Origin: Neonectria sp. B-13
Taxonomy: Eukaryota; Ascomycota; Sordariomycetes; Hypocreales; Nectriaceae
Length of the DNA: 64,000 bases
NCBI GenBank assembly: GCA_002682825.1
Contig: NOKP01000022.1
Location: forward strand, 186,001-250,000
Direction: 5' to 3'
Part shown: one piece after another, positions 34,522 to 47,291 of the stretch
How positions within the stretch are numbered: the first letter of the stretch is position 1
Layout: each line of letters starts with the position of its first letter
The notes under the pieces: generated by a model
What the model was told of the DNA's origin: nothing
The model's database searches: none
What the model saw: the letters and a program-made list of their open reading frames with translations, nothing else
Program-made: the position numbers and the translations under genes

Positions 34522-35739
34522 CGTGGTCTGTCTATCGGGTGCGCAGCAAAAGCCATTTACGTTTTCTCGCGCCCTCTCGCTAGACTAGTTGCCTTGCCTT
34601 CAACATGTGCCCGTGGAAAGCTAGCTCAGGAGACTGTCTGTCCTAGCCTTGGGAACTGACCATCCGGGCCTTTTTGGGAGGGCTCCATTCCCACGTCCGG
34701 CGATTCCGGGAACGTCTACTACTTCCGACTGGCAGTTGGGGATACGAGAGACGTAAGAACTGCGGAGAGTAACTGCAGGACAAACACTTGTGCAAAATGG
34801 TACAGTCGCACGGTAGCATGTACTAGTAACAGGTTTGAGGTTGAAACGGTTATCGATTCTTTCTCTTTCATTTGATCGGCTAAGGCGGCTTCGAGGCCAC
34901 CTACCGTCATTCAAAACGTATTGTGCGCATGTTCTCAGCGCGTTGGCTATTGAGCCATCCTCTCGCTCTAATCTTCTCAACACTGAGTTTCCAGTCCTAT
35001 TTTGCCACTGAGTCCCATTCCGTCGTCAAAAGGTAATAAAAAAGAGAGAAGTGTATGTGACATGCTTCTCGACCCACGAACGTCTCGGCCATTCCTCCGT
35101 TTATCGAAAGAGACGCCTCCACAAAGTGGTGATTAAAACTTGTGTTTTATCATCTCGAGGGCATCGTCCCATGTTCGTATGAACCCAACCAGGCGGTAGA
35201 AAAAGTCGAAAGCCGTAAGGGTTCGGGTGTGAAGAGGGTAAATAAAAATGAAAACTCCGTCTCCAGAATCTTTGCAAACAGTGTCCCCGTTTCACTGCGC
35301 CATACAGCATGCTTCTCTACAAGAACTGGTCTTGCCCATCCTCATAATCCTGGCAGAAACTCCACGCTTTTAAAAGAAGAAAACAGATACAAAGTAAAAA
35401 AAGAAGATCCAAACGCATGTTTTGTCGTGAATAGATACACAAGGCCGAAGTGAAGTTGGGTTCCGGACTTTCATTTCGTGGTTCGTAAAATTTTGGCGTG
35501 ATCCTGGCACGGCTTTTTTTGGGTCATCCAGATATATGTAGTGTCCCTTGGGGTTTGATAATGTGTCCAAGGGTCGATGATTAAAAACGTCGAGTAGTGT
35601 CCAAAGAAGTAATAAAGAATCCAAGTAGTCCTATGGCTTTGTGGTGATTTGCCATGGGAGTTCCATCCAGGACATATGTGGCAGAGCCGAGACTCAACAG
35701 ACAAGATCTTTTCAGACATGAGGAATTTGTAGTTGGGCC

Positions 35740-37349
35740 CTAGTAACATCCTTGGAAGGTTGGCATGAAGGGGACCTGTTGGTGAAAGGGAACATGGTGC
35801 TGAAGCATCGGCACCTGTTGAACGTATTTTACCATATCCCAGATGGGGAAATATGATTTGGGTTGGCATGGAGCCTGGATCGGAATGGGCGCCTGGACTT
35901 GAACAGGGACCTGGGAGCAGTGCATGGGTTGAGGAACCACCATGGATATGGGCAAAACAGGAACAGGACCGGAGTAGTTCTGGGGCACAAATTCCTGGCT
36001 GTGGTAGATGAGTTGCTCCCTGGATTCCTCTGGGTCATAAGCGTGGGGCGTGTAGTCCTGAGGAGTCTCCTGGAGGTGTTGTTCCTGCATGAAATCGTCG
36101 TCAAGGTCGTCGATGGTAGAGCAATCGCTCGAGGTGAGCGAGCCCTCATCGTCTGAGGAGGCCGGGGAGAGAGGAGAGTCGTACTCGTAGTCGTCAAGGA
36201 TGGCATCCTCATGGGAAACGTATTTGGGTAGAATGTGGTCGGGCGAAGCCGGGGGTGTCGGGGGAGCGATGATCGACATCGGCGGCACCGTAAATTGGGA
36301 GCAGGTCATGATCCTGGTTCGGAGCTCAGGGAGAGTGATCCGCTGCTCCGGAATGGGGTTGAAGATCCGTCCCAGAATGTCGTTCAGTTCTTCCGACAAC
36401 GGGAGGATAGACTGGAGGAAGTCCTTGGAACTAGCATAGGCCCGGTACGTGGAATCCTGGAAGGAAGCTTGTTTCCATGGGTTGCGTCCACAGGTAAGGT
36501 TGACGAGGATAACACCAAGGCTCCAGACATCATTGGGGGCGCACATGTAGTAGGGCTTCCTGGTAGAGGGGTCCAAACATTCTGAGAGAAAGAAAAAGGG
36601 AATCGTTAGTTGTCTGTCATGGGAAGGGTGGGGGCGAGAGAACTCAGAAAAAGGGAAGAAAATGTACCTGGACTCATGTAGAAGGTCGATCCGCATCCAT
36701 AATCCTCGGAACGGTCTTCAGAGGTGGCCAGACCAAAGTCGGCCAGCTTGACCGTGTCTCCATGGTTGGTTACCAAGATGTTCTCCGGCTTGAGGTCCCT
36801 GTGATAGATTCCCAGGCTGTGGCAGTGCTCCACGGCATCCAGGATTTGGAGGAAAATGTTCCTGGAGAGCTCATCCTTACCAACATATTGACCACGCTCC
36901 GTGATATTCAAAAAGAGATCGCCTTCGGGGCAGTACTCTAGAATAACATAGATGCAGTCGGGGTCACTCACGATCTTCAGCATGCCAACAACGTTGTTAT
37001 GTGACGATGCTTGGTAGTGAAGACGGATCTCGCGTTGTTGGTAGGCACACTGCCGGGGATCCAAGGGAGTTCCATCAGGGTTGAATTTGCTGAGGCACTT
37101 GACGGCATACTTCTGTCCGGTCTTGATGTCGACGGCCAAATAGACGACGCCATATGCGCCGGTACCAAGGATGTCCGTCAACTGGAGCTTGCCCTCAAGC
37201 AGACGGCCAAGTCTTTCCTCTGGAGCGAGGGGAATATAACGGGCCTGGAAGTGTCGAGGCGCACATGGTTGTTGGACGGCGCACTTGGGGTTGTCGAAAC
37301 CAGGAGAGGCCGGAGGGGTTGCGTAACCGAAGGGGGCATGATGCTGCAT
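35740..37349 (-). CDS. Serine/threonine protein kinase, Ran1/Ksp1 (Sks1/Vhs1) type
   Basis: Two exons (37349-36668, 36581-35740) across an 86-base intron (GTACAT, ACTAACG, TCTCAG) give 507 residues. The kinase domain starts near residue 52 and is complete: glycine loop GTGAYGVV at 62-69, Lys84 in YAVK, catalytic HRDLKPEN at 183-190, DFG at 204-206, and SPE rebuilt by the splice junction. The inserted motif TRKPYYMCAPNDVWSLGVIL is characteristic of the fungal Ran1/Pat1-Ksp1-Sks1 group. These act in nutrient signalling and control of meiotic or filamentous development. The C-terminal 200 residues are acidic, then Pro/Gln-rich and low complexity, ending FMPTFQGCY. The unusually long gene-free DNA upstream suggests complex regulation, but that is inference. 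Confidence 0.9.
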
Positions 37350-38028
37350 GTTATGCGATTGATATCCAAAAAGGTCCTAAACGGGGTGTGGTTCTTGGGT
37401 TGGTCCGGGCCAAAAGAGGATACCAAACGGGACAGAGATATTAAAAGGAAAGAGAAAACACAGAAAGAGTATTTTCCACGGGCCAAGGGATCCTGATCCA
37501 ATCCAAATTCCAATGGTTCGAAGAAAAAAGACTCCTGCGGGTTGAATTGACGATGGGTTGCGTGGTGGTTTATCGTGTAAGAGGTCCCGAGGGCCGAATC
37601 AACGGGTCGAGATGAGCAGAGAGGCAAGGTTGGTGGTTATGGATGTCGCCGTCCAGGAAGGTCGAGTTGATGGATTAACAAGAAAGAGGCGACGAGAGGA
37701 CCTAGTGTCACGACTGCGGAAGCAGACGGGCGGATGGAAAAGGAGTTCGGAAGGAGTGTCGTGAAAGTGGTGATGAGGTCCCTCAGAGTCAGAGCGCATC
37801 ATCCGGAGGGTGGGCGATGTGAGGTAGTTAACAGGCCGTGAGCACTGGAGCAGCCTGTGATGGGACACACTCAGTTCAAGGCGAGGCGTGCGAGGACAGG
37901 ATACGTACTCGTCACGCCTCGGGCTTGGATTGCGTGGAGCACCCACACCCCCAGGGCCACACCAGGACCACACCAGGGATCCACCAGCTTCATCAGACCC
38001 TGGTCCGGTTGGAGAGATTACTGGACAT

Positions 38029-38052
38029 GGGGCCTTGTCGGGGGCCTTGTCG
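38029..38052. repeat. 12-bp tandem duplication
   Basis: GGGGCCTTGTCG twice head to tail. Confidence 0.8.
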
Positions 38053-40318
38053 TGGCCAGCGTGTGGCCGTGTGCTTGGTGTGTTAATGCGCCGGCTATTC
38101 TTGTCGGTGCTCGTGGAGCATGGAGCATCCTGTGTGGAGCATCCAGTATGGAGCAATGGGCATGGATCATGAAGCTGGAGCGGAGCAGCGCCAGGTTAAG
38201 GTTCGCCTGCCTTGGCTTGCGAGGGGCGTTGAGGGGCGTCGAGGCGTCAAGGGGGCGTCGACTATCCCAGCAGGGGCGCCTCGGTGGTGACGCTGAGCAA
38301 TATACGAGAGGCAAGGGTCCGAAGGTAGTCTGACACACCAAATAAAGTGGTTCGCCTGTGTCACTGCCTCCAGCAAGCCAGGCGAGGCCCTTCTCCCCTC
38401 AGCACTAACGCCATCCATCGGCCCACTCCAAGGCCACAGTGTCTCGTCCAGTCAGAGGCAGTGGCCGCCCATCTTGGACTCATCGTGGTTGATCCATGGC
38501 GATGGGGCGGAGGTCGGGTGCGGGCAAGCCTCTGTTGTGCTGCTGACACGCTTCTCGCTCCTCGCTCCTCGCTCCCTAGCCTCTATGTCCAGTGTGTCCA
38601 GTTGTGCTGGGTGTTGCGTGTCCTTCTGTGCTTTCTGTGTTGCTGGCGGCCCTTCCGGCTTCAGCTCTCCGTGCTGCCTGTTCCCTCTTCCCCACCGTCG
38701 GGCGAATCGTCACAGTCGACAGCCCCGTGATGGCCAAGGCTTTTGCTCCTTGGCCCGTCTTCTGACTTTCGCCTCCCGTGTGTCTCTTTCTGACTCTGAC
38801 CCTGACTCTGGACCTCTGCCCAGGCGCGGCTCAAGGGGTAGCTTCGGAAGCCGGCGCACAACCAAGACAAGACATGACGAACTTGCACTGAGTTTGGGGT
38901 GGGGGCAGTCCGGCCGTACCTTCGTACACATGCTTCGGCCGGCCATTGCCCCAAGATACCAGATGGAACGAACGGCAAACCTTGCTCACTGGAATCCTCC
39001 GCAAACAAGAAAATATCCGGGACTGCATGAGCCATTGGCTCGTAGAGAGCATACAGACGGTCTTCCGTGGCGCTTGGCGACGTGTTGTGCGGACCATCCG
39101 GAATGCATGAAGTCATCGAGTTGGGTCCGTTTGAGACCCTCTCTTCTGTGCCTTTCTAGACGTATCAGCCAAAGACTCTGGCTCATCGCCCCGGCGCTGT
39201 TGGGTTGGACCGCCCGCCAGCCTCCTGCTTGCTGCGCTGCTGCAGAAGCTACATAGTACGGCACTCAAGTCTTCGGATCAGCAGGGGGGCTGAAAGTGAA
39301 CTGGCACCACTACTGCAGGCGGTTGGGGTTGTCGATCAGTGATAGCACTGGCCCGCCCGCCCAGTGAGCTTTCAAGTCGAAGAGTCGTGTCGGCAGGTCG
39401 CTTCCCCGTCGGGACTAGAGCGCCTAGCCAGGTGCAGAACAACGTACCGATGCCAGAGGAGTTTGTCTGACCATCCACACCCAATGAAGCCCACCTGGAG
39501 TTATGCAAATAGGCGGTGGGATCGACGTCCAACGCAGTGTGTATCGAGTTGAGGCATCCCAGTGGCTAGATAGTTATGCAGTTCCATTTCCCATGTGAGG
39601 CCCAGTCCCAGACTACAGGCGCAACCATGGGTCGCCGATGGGGCGCTGGTATAAGCCGAGCGTTATAGAGCTAGGCTGACGGAAGGAAGGTCTGGGGTTG
39701 TTGGTTTGCATCGGTAGCTACACAACTACTATGAAGACAAGGCGGTTATTGTCTCACGTCGTAGGCATTCCTGTTCCCCATCATGTTGGTGTTGTTCGGC
39801 GGCAAGCGAGGCTAGGTAGGATGTGTTTTCGTGGTCTCACGACAAGTAAAACAGCCGCCCGTCTGGGTGCCAACCTGGCCTCGATGATCGAGGCCAGCCA
39901 TCTGCCAGCATGTTTCCACTGAGAGCATCAAACGTGGTCCAAGTTGTTGCAACGGTTGCAGGGCTGGCCGGTGCCTGCCTACCGCACACAAGGATGGTAG
40001 CTGTTAGTGGATATACAACTGTTCAGAGCATCTTGATGTGACGGTTCAAGGGTCCAGGTAACGACCCCCCTCTCAACATCGACTCAATACCTTCCAGAAA
40101 GTAGCGTGGCAAGTCTTCAGCTAACAAGCACGTCCCTGTGATGTACTGTCCTGGATGCATGGGAACGCAGACCCTGGCATCGGGTTGCTGAAAAGAGACG
40201 GCTGCAGGGCTGGTGTTGTTCTGATTGGGGCCTGACGCCGGGCCGAAGACACTTGTTCCCTGTCGCAACAGGCGCAGTGCTACCCAGCAGCCTGCTGCTC
40301 AAAGTGAGGTGCATTCAT

Positions 40319-40360
40319 GTGTGCCAGAGTGTGCCAGAGTGTGCCAGAGTGTGCCAGAGC
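40319..40360. repeat. 10-bp minisatellite, four copies
   Basis: GTGCCAGAGT repeated four times head to tail (the last unit ends AGC), followed by GT-rich DNA. The 10-base period matches about one helical turn. Noncoding. Confidence 0.85.
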
Positions 40361-42182
40361 GTGCTCGACAGTGTGTGTGCCTGTGTGTCCGTGCGTCTGT
40401 TGCGAGCGTGCAGCGCATGCAATCCCACCTCGACAGAACAGGACAAGCAGGCCACGACGGGCGAGACGGAAGAGTGAGGCTGTCAATGAGGAACGGGCTG
40501 CAGTGGAGGCGTCCAATGGACAGCAGGAACGGGGCGGATGGTCAGGGGAATGCGCCCGTTGTTGTCCACTTTGCTGTCACACTACCAATCTTGTCGCCCG
40601 TTGAATGCGTGTTGGTTCACCTGCTTTGGTAGCACCGCAAACAAGCAGAAGCAGAAGCACATTCCAAGACGGCAACCCCCCGGCATCGACAACACCATAC
40701 CAGTCCAGTGTGGTGTGTATTCGTATGCCGTACATATTCGCAGTAGGTGGGCGTCTTAGACGTGTATCCTGTGTTTTCAGGACAGGTATTTGCACATCCA
40801 CTACCCATTGACAGGCAGATGTGTATCGTGGAGGTGTCGCTCGTGTCTCTCCGATGTTCTGTTTTGTCTCTTCCGATGTGTACTGTTTGCCCCAGCCACG
40901 GAGCCTGTTGCCCGGCATCGGGTGATACTGCGCTCCCTTGCTTGGTCGATCTGTTCGACGGCACACACGACGCTGCAGGCTGCACCGGAAAGCCGAGCCT
41001 CTGTTTGTGAAAGACGTCTGCCGGCCCGGCGAGGAGCCAGAGAGCCCAGAGAGCCCCGAGACCTGTCAAAGGGAGGGTCCCCCGAGACACGGTTTCATCC
41101 GAGCAAACGCTGTGTGGACAGGAGACGGCGTTTTGACGGGTCATGATGCGAGAAATGCATGTTGCTGGCGCCCTGATCTCAGAGACGACGGTCTAACACG
41201 CAATGTTTGCTGCTCCAGAGTGGCGGTCAGTCCGCTAGTATGGGGTATTAGGCATCGCTAGGGGTCTAGGCTGCTGGCACAGCTGCTAGCACCAGGCACA
41301 AGCACCAAGCACCGTACTGGAGACTGGCCTGTGTTGTGTTGCGTTGCCTGTGCTTGGCCGTCGCAAGGTCGGTAATACTGTACGGATCCCAATCTGGAAG
41401 AGTGCTGAAGCGTCACAGTGCTATGACGGCTGAGTTCTGATGCATGGGTGGCATGTCAAATCACGGGTGCGACTAACCGCTTCAGGCATAGCGGCTTCGA
41501 TATCTCAGCGTCCAAGAGAGCGCCTGTGGCCCCTTCGCGCCCAACGTCACAGACACAGGCAAACAGGCCAACAACAACAAGTCGTCGACGTTGAAAGCAC
41601 TCCACCAGCGAAGAAACGAGAACTGACGGCCTACCAATGCTACCCACTGCTACCAGCCGCTACAAGCCTGCAACCCTGGACGTCCATGCAGACGCCATGC
41701 GGCAAGGCCCCATAGCCCATGCCCAAAGGTCCAAGGACGTGCCCAGCGTTCCAGGGCACCCATGCGGCACACCGCAGGGCACACCCAGGCTTCAACGAGG
41801 TCTTCAATCTCGTTGATGGTGGCTCATTGATGGAGAATGGGTGGGAGAATGGGTGAATGGCCCATCATTGATTGATGGCTCACACTGATGGCTCGCCAGG
41901 GAACATGGCCCCATTCAAGTCCGCACTGGCTCCCCAGCTACCAAAGTGCCTCACTTCAACCCACCAAGAAGCCATCTCAATCTCCCTGGAAGTCTGGGGC
42001 GTCGATCACGCACTCTAGCTGGAGCACGGCGCTCGCTCTAAGCCTGCTCGGTGATGGCCTCGACTTCATCATCAGTCATCACATCACTTCCCAAGTTTCC
42101 CACCGTCAGCCTCAGACGACCAAGTACCTCGTCAACTCGTCAAACTGCTACACTTGATCACTTGCAGCCAAGCCCAATCCAG

Positions 42183-42204
42183 TCCCCGTCCCCGTCCCCG
42201 TCCC
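42183..42204. repeat. Hexanucleotide repeat (CCCCGT)
   Basis: Three full copies of CCCCGT plus partial ends in noncoding DNA. Confidence 0.8.
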
Positions 42205-45200
42205 GTTCACCTACCGCAAGCCGCTAGGCAGATCACCCATTCCCACCCTCTACCGCGGCGACGCCCTCCACCTGAAGCAGCCCACCAAACAGGAGTTGAT
42301 TCAGTTCATGCATGGGCTGATTATCACAGGCACACTGCGTCAGAATCCTGCTCGCTGTGGCTGACCGGTGACCTTCACCTCTCCAATTCGCCTCTCCACA
42401 CCTGCACCACACCTGCAGAAGTCCAGACGGCAGCCGACGTCGTCTCCTGAGTTCTGATTCGACCAGCGGCCTCCTCCTCCGTCCTCGCCGGCCCATCCGT
42501 CGAGAGCCGGAGCTGGGCGCATCGACGCGCTTCCATTGGTTATGCCGTGCATTTGTGATAGATGAGGTTGGGATATCCGTTCCAGGGAATCTTGCAGCTG
42601 CGCTGAGAGAAACGGTGAAGATGGGCAACTGCTTGATCCAATCAGCATTAGCCTTGGCTATCTCGCAACTTGCGCAACCCACCCGAAAGAACAAGTCCTT
42701 GAGTCATGGCGCATCCGGGCCAAGTTGCGAACTGTCAGCCGGCACTGGCTCTACCCAGATTAGAGTCCACTCACCAACACCAACAGCTTTCATCCAGCCG
42801 CAACCTCATTCGGGAGGCAGTTTTGAGGCAAGAGAGGCAAGAAGTCGGGTTTGAAAGGCTCCGAGCACACCACTAATTCTGCCTTCCGCCACCACCGCGT
42901 CGCAACTTGGCTCGCTGGGGGTTAGCAAGGTGTCACCAGATCCAGTAGAAGCCAAAAGCAAGGCCTGACAGACAGCGAGATCGCCTGCTTTCCCCAGCCA
43001 TCTGGCGTTCCCCGGCCCAGATCAACCCATCTCTCAGAATCCCGCCTGGGATCTCGCAGAGAAACAACCCGTAGTCCTCCAGAGCTCGGACGCGCCCGTG
43101 GTCCGAGAAAGTGCGGGAGCCTGTGCTCGATACTCTCCTCAAACCAGCTCACCGTCACTCTTGTTTCTCGACGCTTCATGCGCTATCGATCGATTGAGGG
43201 GACGTCTTTCCTAAGATGGCCACCGTCCCCTGGAGTATCTGATTGCGTTAAGCATACGATTCGCCCATGTTTTCAAGCTCAACTAGTTCATGGAGCAAGG
43301 ATGGCGCACGTTTCGCTATGGGCCGATCAGCTTCAATGGCAGTCGGCAACCATGCCCCCGAAGCAAAGTGCAATGGCCTCCTCGCAGATTCACCGCCTTA
43401 CGGCATTGCTGTATCATGTGTAGCGTCGACGCAAGGGAGGCGACGACGACGAGACATTGGCTCGATGGCTGAATGAGGCCATTGACCAGGAACCATGGGA
43501 ACCCCGCCGGCTCCTCAGCGTCGACCTCTTGCAAGAGTCGAATGGCGCTCGATCAATCAATAGCGTGCCATCGGGGGCGCCCAGGACTGCAAATCCGGGG
43601 CCACCAAGGCCACATGTTCGTCGCATGGCATTGGTGCTGGGTCCCGCAAACGCGCTCGCCGTCGCCGAAGTCTAAGTACGATCTGGACCACTAAACGGCG
43701 CAGGCGAGCAGCTGGCCGATGGAGGGCTAGCACAGCGGGATGGCATCCGGGGGCGCCTGGAAGACTCTGCTAAAGTCGACGCGGTTACAGTGGCCAGGCC
43801 GGCGATGCGTTAGCGGGCTTGGTTACTGGCAGGCAAAGGAGCCGGCGTGGACGTCTGCCGAAGCCGCGGACGCGAGGGTGGTATCAATGCGTGGGACGAT
43901 CCAGCGTCACCTTGATTGAGGTGTTGCAGCTCCCAGCCAGTCACGAACGCCTCCAGAGACCCTCTACCGGCAGTAGCCTGTGGCCCTGTGTTTGGTGTGG
44001 CCAGGATTGTGTCATGGGCTGCGCATGACGATCAACGTCCGCCCACAGGGACGGCAGAGCGCCGGAGGTCTCCTGATCGGTCACCCGCCGACCGCGACAA
44101 AGTGGGGACTTCGCCCGGGGCCGCCCCGGTGCTGGCACACGGAGGACAACATCGGGGTGCTACCCTGAACTGAGTCTGGGGTTTGTGGCATGCCGTCTGT
44201 TTTCTGTATCAACGGGTTCACGATGTGTGCTTGAGTTTTATATTGGCCCGTATAGACTCCGTGAAGCTGGAGAACCTCTCTGGTTGATTGTCGATGCATC
44301 TCATCTCGAAGTCTAAGATCGACGTCTACAAACTGAAAATCTTCACGAGAACTTACGAGGTCTCGGTACCTCAACATTTACGAGTCGTCGTCTGAAACAA
44401 TAACCACAAAAAAATTCATATCTCGCGCATCTCGTAATCGCCGTCGTCCTCACCGCCCTCTCAATCCCATCAACTGCAGCGCGACACAACACTACGCTCG
44501 TCAAGAACAGCAACTGCCCATGAGACCGCACCCGGTTCAAGTACTGCTACCAGACTTCGCAGCCAAGGTTGTTAAAAAGGCAAGGAGGAGATCGCAGAGG
44601 ATGCTTGGTGGTAGCGATCGTTCAATTGCCATCGTCCCGGGTGGCGATGACGGCGACGGACGGACAAGGCGGGATGGAAGTTGCGGACGGCAGGGCTCCG
44701 GACTGCAAGGGGATAGGGATCGGCCGGCGAGGCAAACATGGAACGATGACGGCATGAGCTTGGGGATCACCCATGGCTATTTTGTCATCAGCCTCAAGAG
44801 CCGAGACGCTGAGACGGGCCTCAACCTTGTTCAACTCTGATCGTCCGCAAGGCGAAACACGATGATCCCCCTAGCATGTCCAGGCCGGTCGTCATTTCCC
44901 CTGTTCATTGTCCGTCCGGCGTGGCTTTTTCCACGTCGTTTACTTCAAACACGACGCAGTCCGAAGCGCCCGAGCCGCCGGCATTTGCACTGCACGTTCC
45001 ATCATCCCGTGTAGGTACGTACAGCCGTATCTGTCTATCTTCAAGCCATCTACTGCACAGTATCCATTCCTTTCATTTTGACAGCGGTAATTTCATCGAC
45101 GGTCTGTGCTCAACCCCAATCGTCCACCGAAACAGGTAAGGCAACAAAAGAAAATACCACAAAAAGTGAGGCTGTGGGCGCGGGAGAGAGTGGAAACCAT

Positions 45201-47291
45201 GGAAATTGACGTTGCTTTTGCGGCGCCGCTCGGTTGGCGAGAGCGGGCACAAAGCAAGGGGAAAAGAGGGAAAAGCAATAAAAAAAACCGATGGACGGAG
45301 AATCCAGGGGTGTCACGGGCCGTGGGAAACGGTGGGCTCGAGCATGCAGTTGCATGGGACATCCCGGGTTTCGCTTTGATTAACTTGGTCCGGACTATCG
45401 AATTGGTATCCGTAAAAGAAGTGGCGTTGCAGGTTCGTTACAGGATTGCGCAAGCCCAACGGACGGGATAACTCATGCGCAACGAATAACCAATTCGCCT
45501 TCTTTTTCCCCCCGTGGATACGGACGGATATTGAGTCGTCAGCCCGCTCGCTCGCTGCACAACGACCTGAGTGGCAACAAATCAATAGATCCAAAACCAA
45601 CGTGCATACACGGCTCGTACCAAGAATGCACAATCTACGAGAAGCACAGTGCCCGATTTTGACAGCTGCGGCGCGTGCACTTCGGTGGTTGTCGTTGTGC
45701 CAGCACATATTGCCGGTGGATACTTGCTTCTTACCCTGCAGGTTGACAGCGAAGAGAACGGAACATGAGGAGACGTTCGATTTTTGTTTATTCTCTTTTG
45801 TCTTGCTTGACGCTGGGTTACTAGAGGAGTCTTTGTGCAGGCTGTATGGATAATACCGAGTGTGAATGCCCCCTTCGTGGACATGTATCCCTCTACGCCC
45901 GCAGGCCGGGGTGACGTGAGTGAGATGTAAGATATGTAAGATATGTGATATGGCGTTCCTTCCAAGAAGAAGCAACGAAAGAAACGCACATCCATCACGC
46001 GTCCAACTTCCACAGCCCAGTTACGAAGTATAGTCGCTCACACGGCAACACCCTCCCTCCCTCGTCCCCGCCCAGCAAGTCTCGTCTCGTCTCAACCCGC
46101 CTCGGCCTACCAACTCGCCGTTGCACCACGTCGAGAAAAGCCTCGTCTCTTCCTTCTCCCTTGTAACATTGTCACACCGGGGCGGGCGGGCGGCGCTTTG
46201 CTTTACTTTGTGTGCGACGCCGGGAGGCCTGCGTCCGCAGGGCGTGATTTGGTCCACTTGCCGATGAGAAACAAGGTGCGGGATGGCATCGATGTCTTAG
46301 ACTGGGTGGTGGCTGTATTGTCTCTGTTGGTTGTCGTTGCAACTCACTTACACCGAGTCAACCAACCACTCAACACCCCCTCGACCATCTGTCTGGATCA
46401 TCCCCGGGCAACAGACAGCCTACATGCAAGGCATCTATCTCACCAGCCATCCTTCGTGTCTGACGGCTCCTTGCGTCGTCCATCCCTTCCACAGCGCAAC
46501 CGGACCCACGATGCCACAGTATTATCGTGCCCGACAACCCACCCGGCCGCCCCCCTAAACTGACTGACTCTCCTTTTCGCCCGCCGTTACGAGGCCGGGC
46601 TGTGCTGCCTAGGTGTGGAATACAGCACGCCTTTTCTCACCCCTTGCGGGTCCACAGCGCCCAAGGCAGTCATCTCGCTCGGAACGACAAGGCTGGCGTC
46701 GGTCTCGTTAAGTCGTAGCCCCAACAAACAGAACAAAACGGCACCGTTTTTAGGTTTAGTTGTTTCCCGTAGGAGCCGAGCCCGAGCGAAGGAGTCGTCG
46801 CATGCCCGGCAGCATCGCCTCCGGGCTGGCGCCTGGGTTGCGGCGCAGTCGGGCGGACCCCAGAGCCAGAGCCAGAGCCATGGGTCATGATGACGGATGA
46901 GACGGGACGAACTATTCCTGTCACGCCCGAGTCTGACCAAAGAACGGACGCTAGATGAACCAAGACTCACCAATGTTCACCATGGGTGTGAATGATAGGT
47001 GTGAATAGTCGAAACCATGTCACGGACCGTTGTCCCAAATCGCGACTCATCATCGAGCCATTGCAAGACATGCGACACGATGATACCATGGCTTGACGTG
47101 ACGGTGACACATTCAACACAGGTAAACCCAAGATTGCTCCTCGATGTTCTACCCAAGGTCTAGAGCTCTTCTAACCTGGTCTCAGCCGATCCACCAGTTA
47201 CGCGATGACATACAGTACATTGTTTCAAGGGCCGAATTATACATTTTGATCCATCTGTCCTCCCAGAGTGTCCCATCCCTCAGACAACCTG

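Larger units (their letters stand above)
30714..35739. other. Gene-free stretch, about 5 kb
   Basis: No convincing gene. It contains an imperfect direct repeat (31,338-31,385 and 31,458-31,505), a CCAT tetranucleotide run (34,241-34,261), a GT-rich microsatellite (about 34,497-34,521) and pyrimidine-rich tracts around 34,150-34,320. The 33,800-34,660 plus-strand frames are proline/serine-rich products of these tracts and not credible proteins. Confidence 0.5.
37350..47291. other. Gene-free stretch, about 9.9 kb
   Basis: No exon chain or known protein found on either strand; frames up to 260 codons (38,474-39,256) are Cys/Ser/Arg-rich with no family features. The sequence is rich in short tandem and dispersed repeats: 12-mer duplication at 38,029-38,052, TGGAGCAT-type units at 38,100-38,150, GAGGGGCGT units near 38,220-38,260, 10-mer array at 40,319-40,358, hexamer CCCCGT at 42,183-42,204, and CAGAGC triplication near 46,865. 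It includes the upstream region of the Ran1-like kinase and the 3' end of PRP4. No tRNA or rRNA recognised. Confidence 0.5.

Noticed and set aside
33804..34659. Two overlapping plus-strand frames of about 250 codons
   Set aside because: Pro/Ser/His-rich translation of CT-rich and CCAT repeat DNA; no conserved motif.
38474..39256. Plus-strand 260-codon frame
   Set aside because: Cys/Ser/Arg composition, repeat-derived start region, no splice context or known domain.
40319..40360. Possible CRISPR-like or telomere-like array
   Set aside because: Units are contiguous 10-mers without spacers and do not match TTAGGG; a simple minisatellite.
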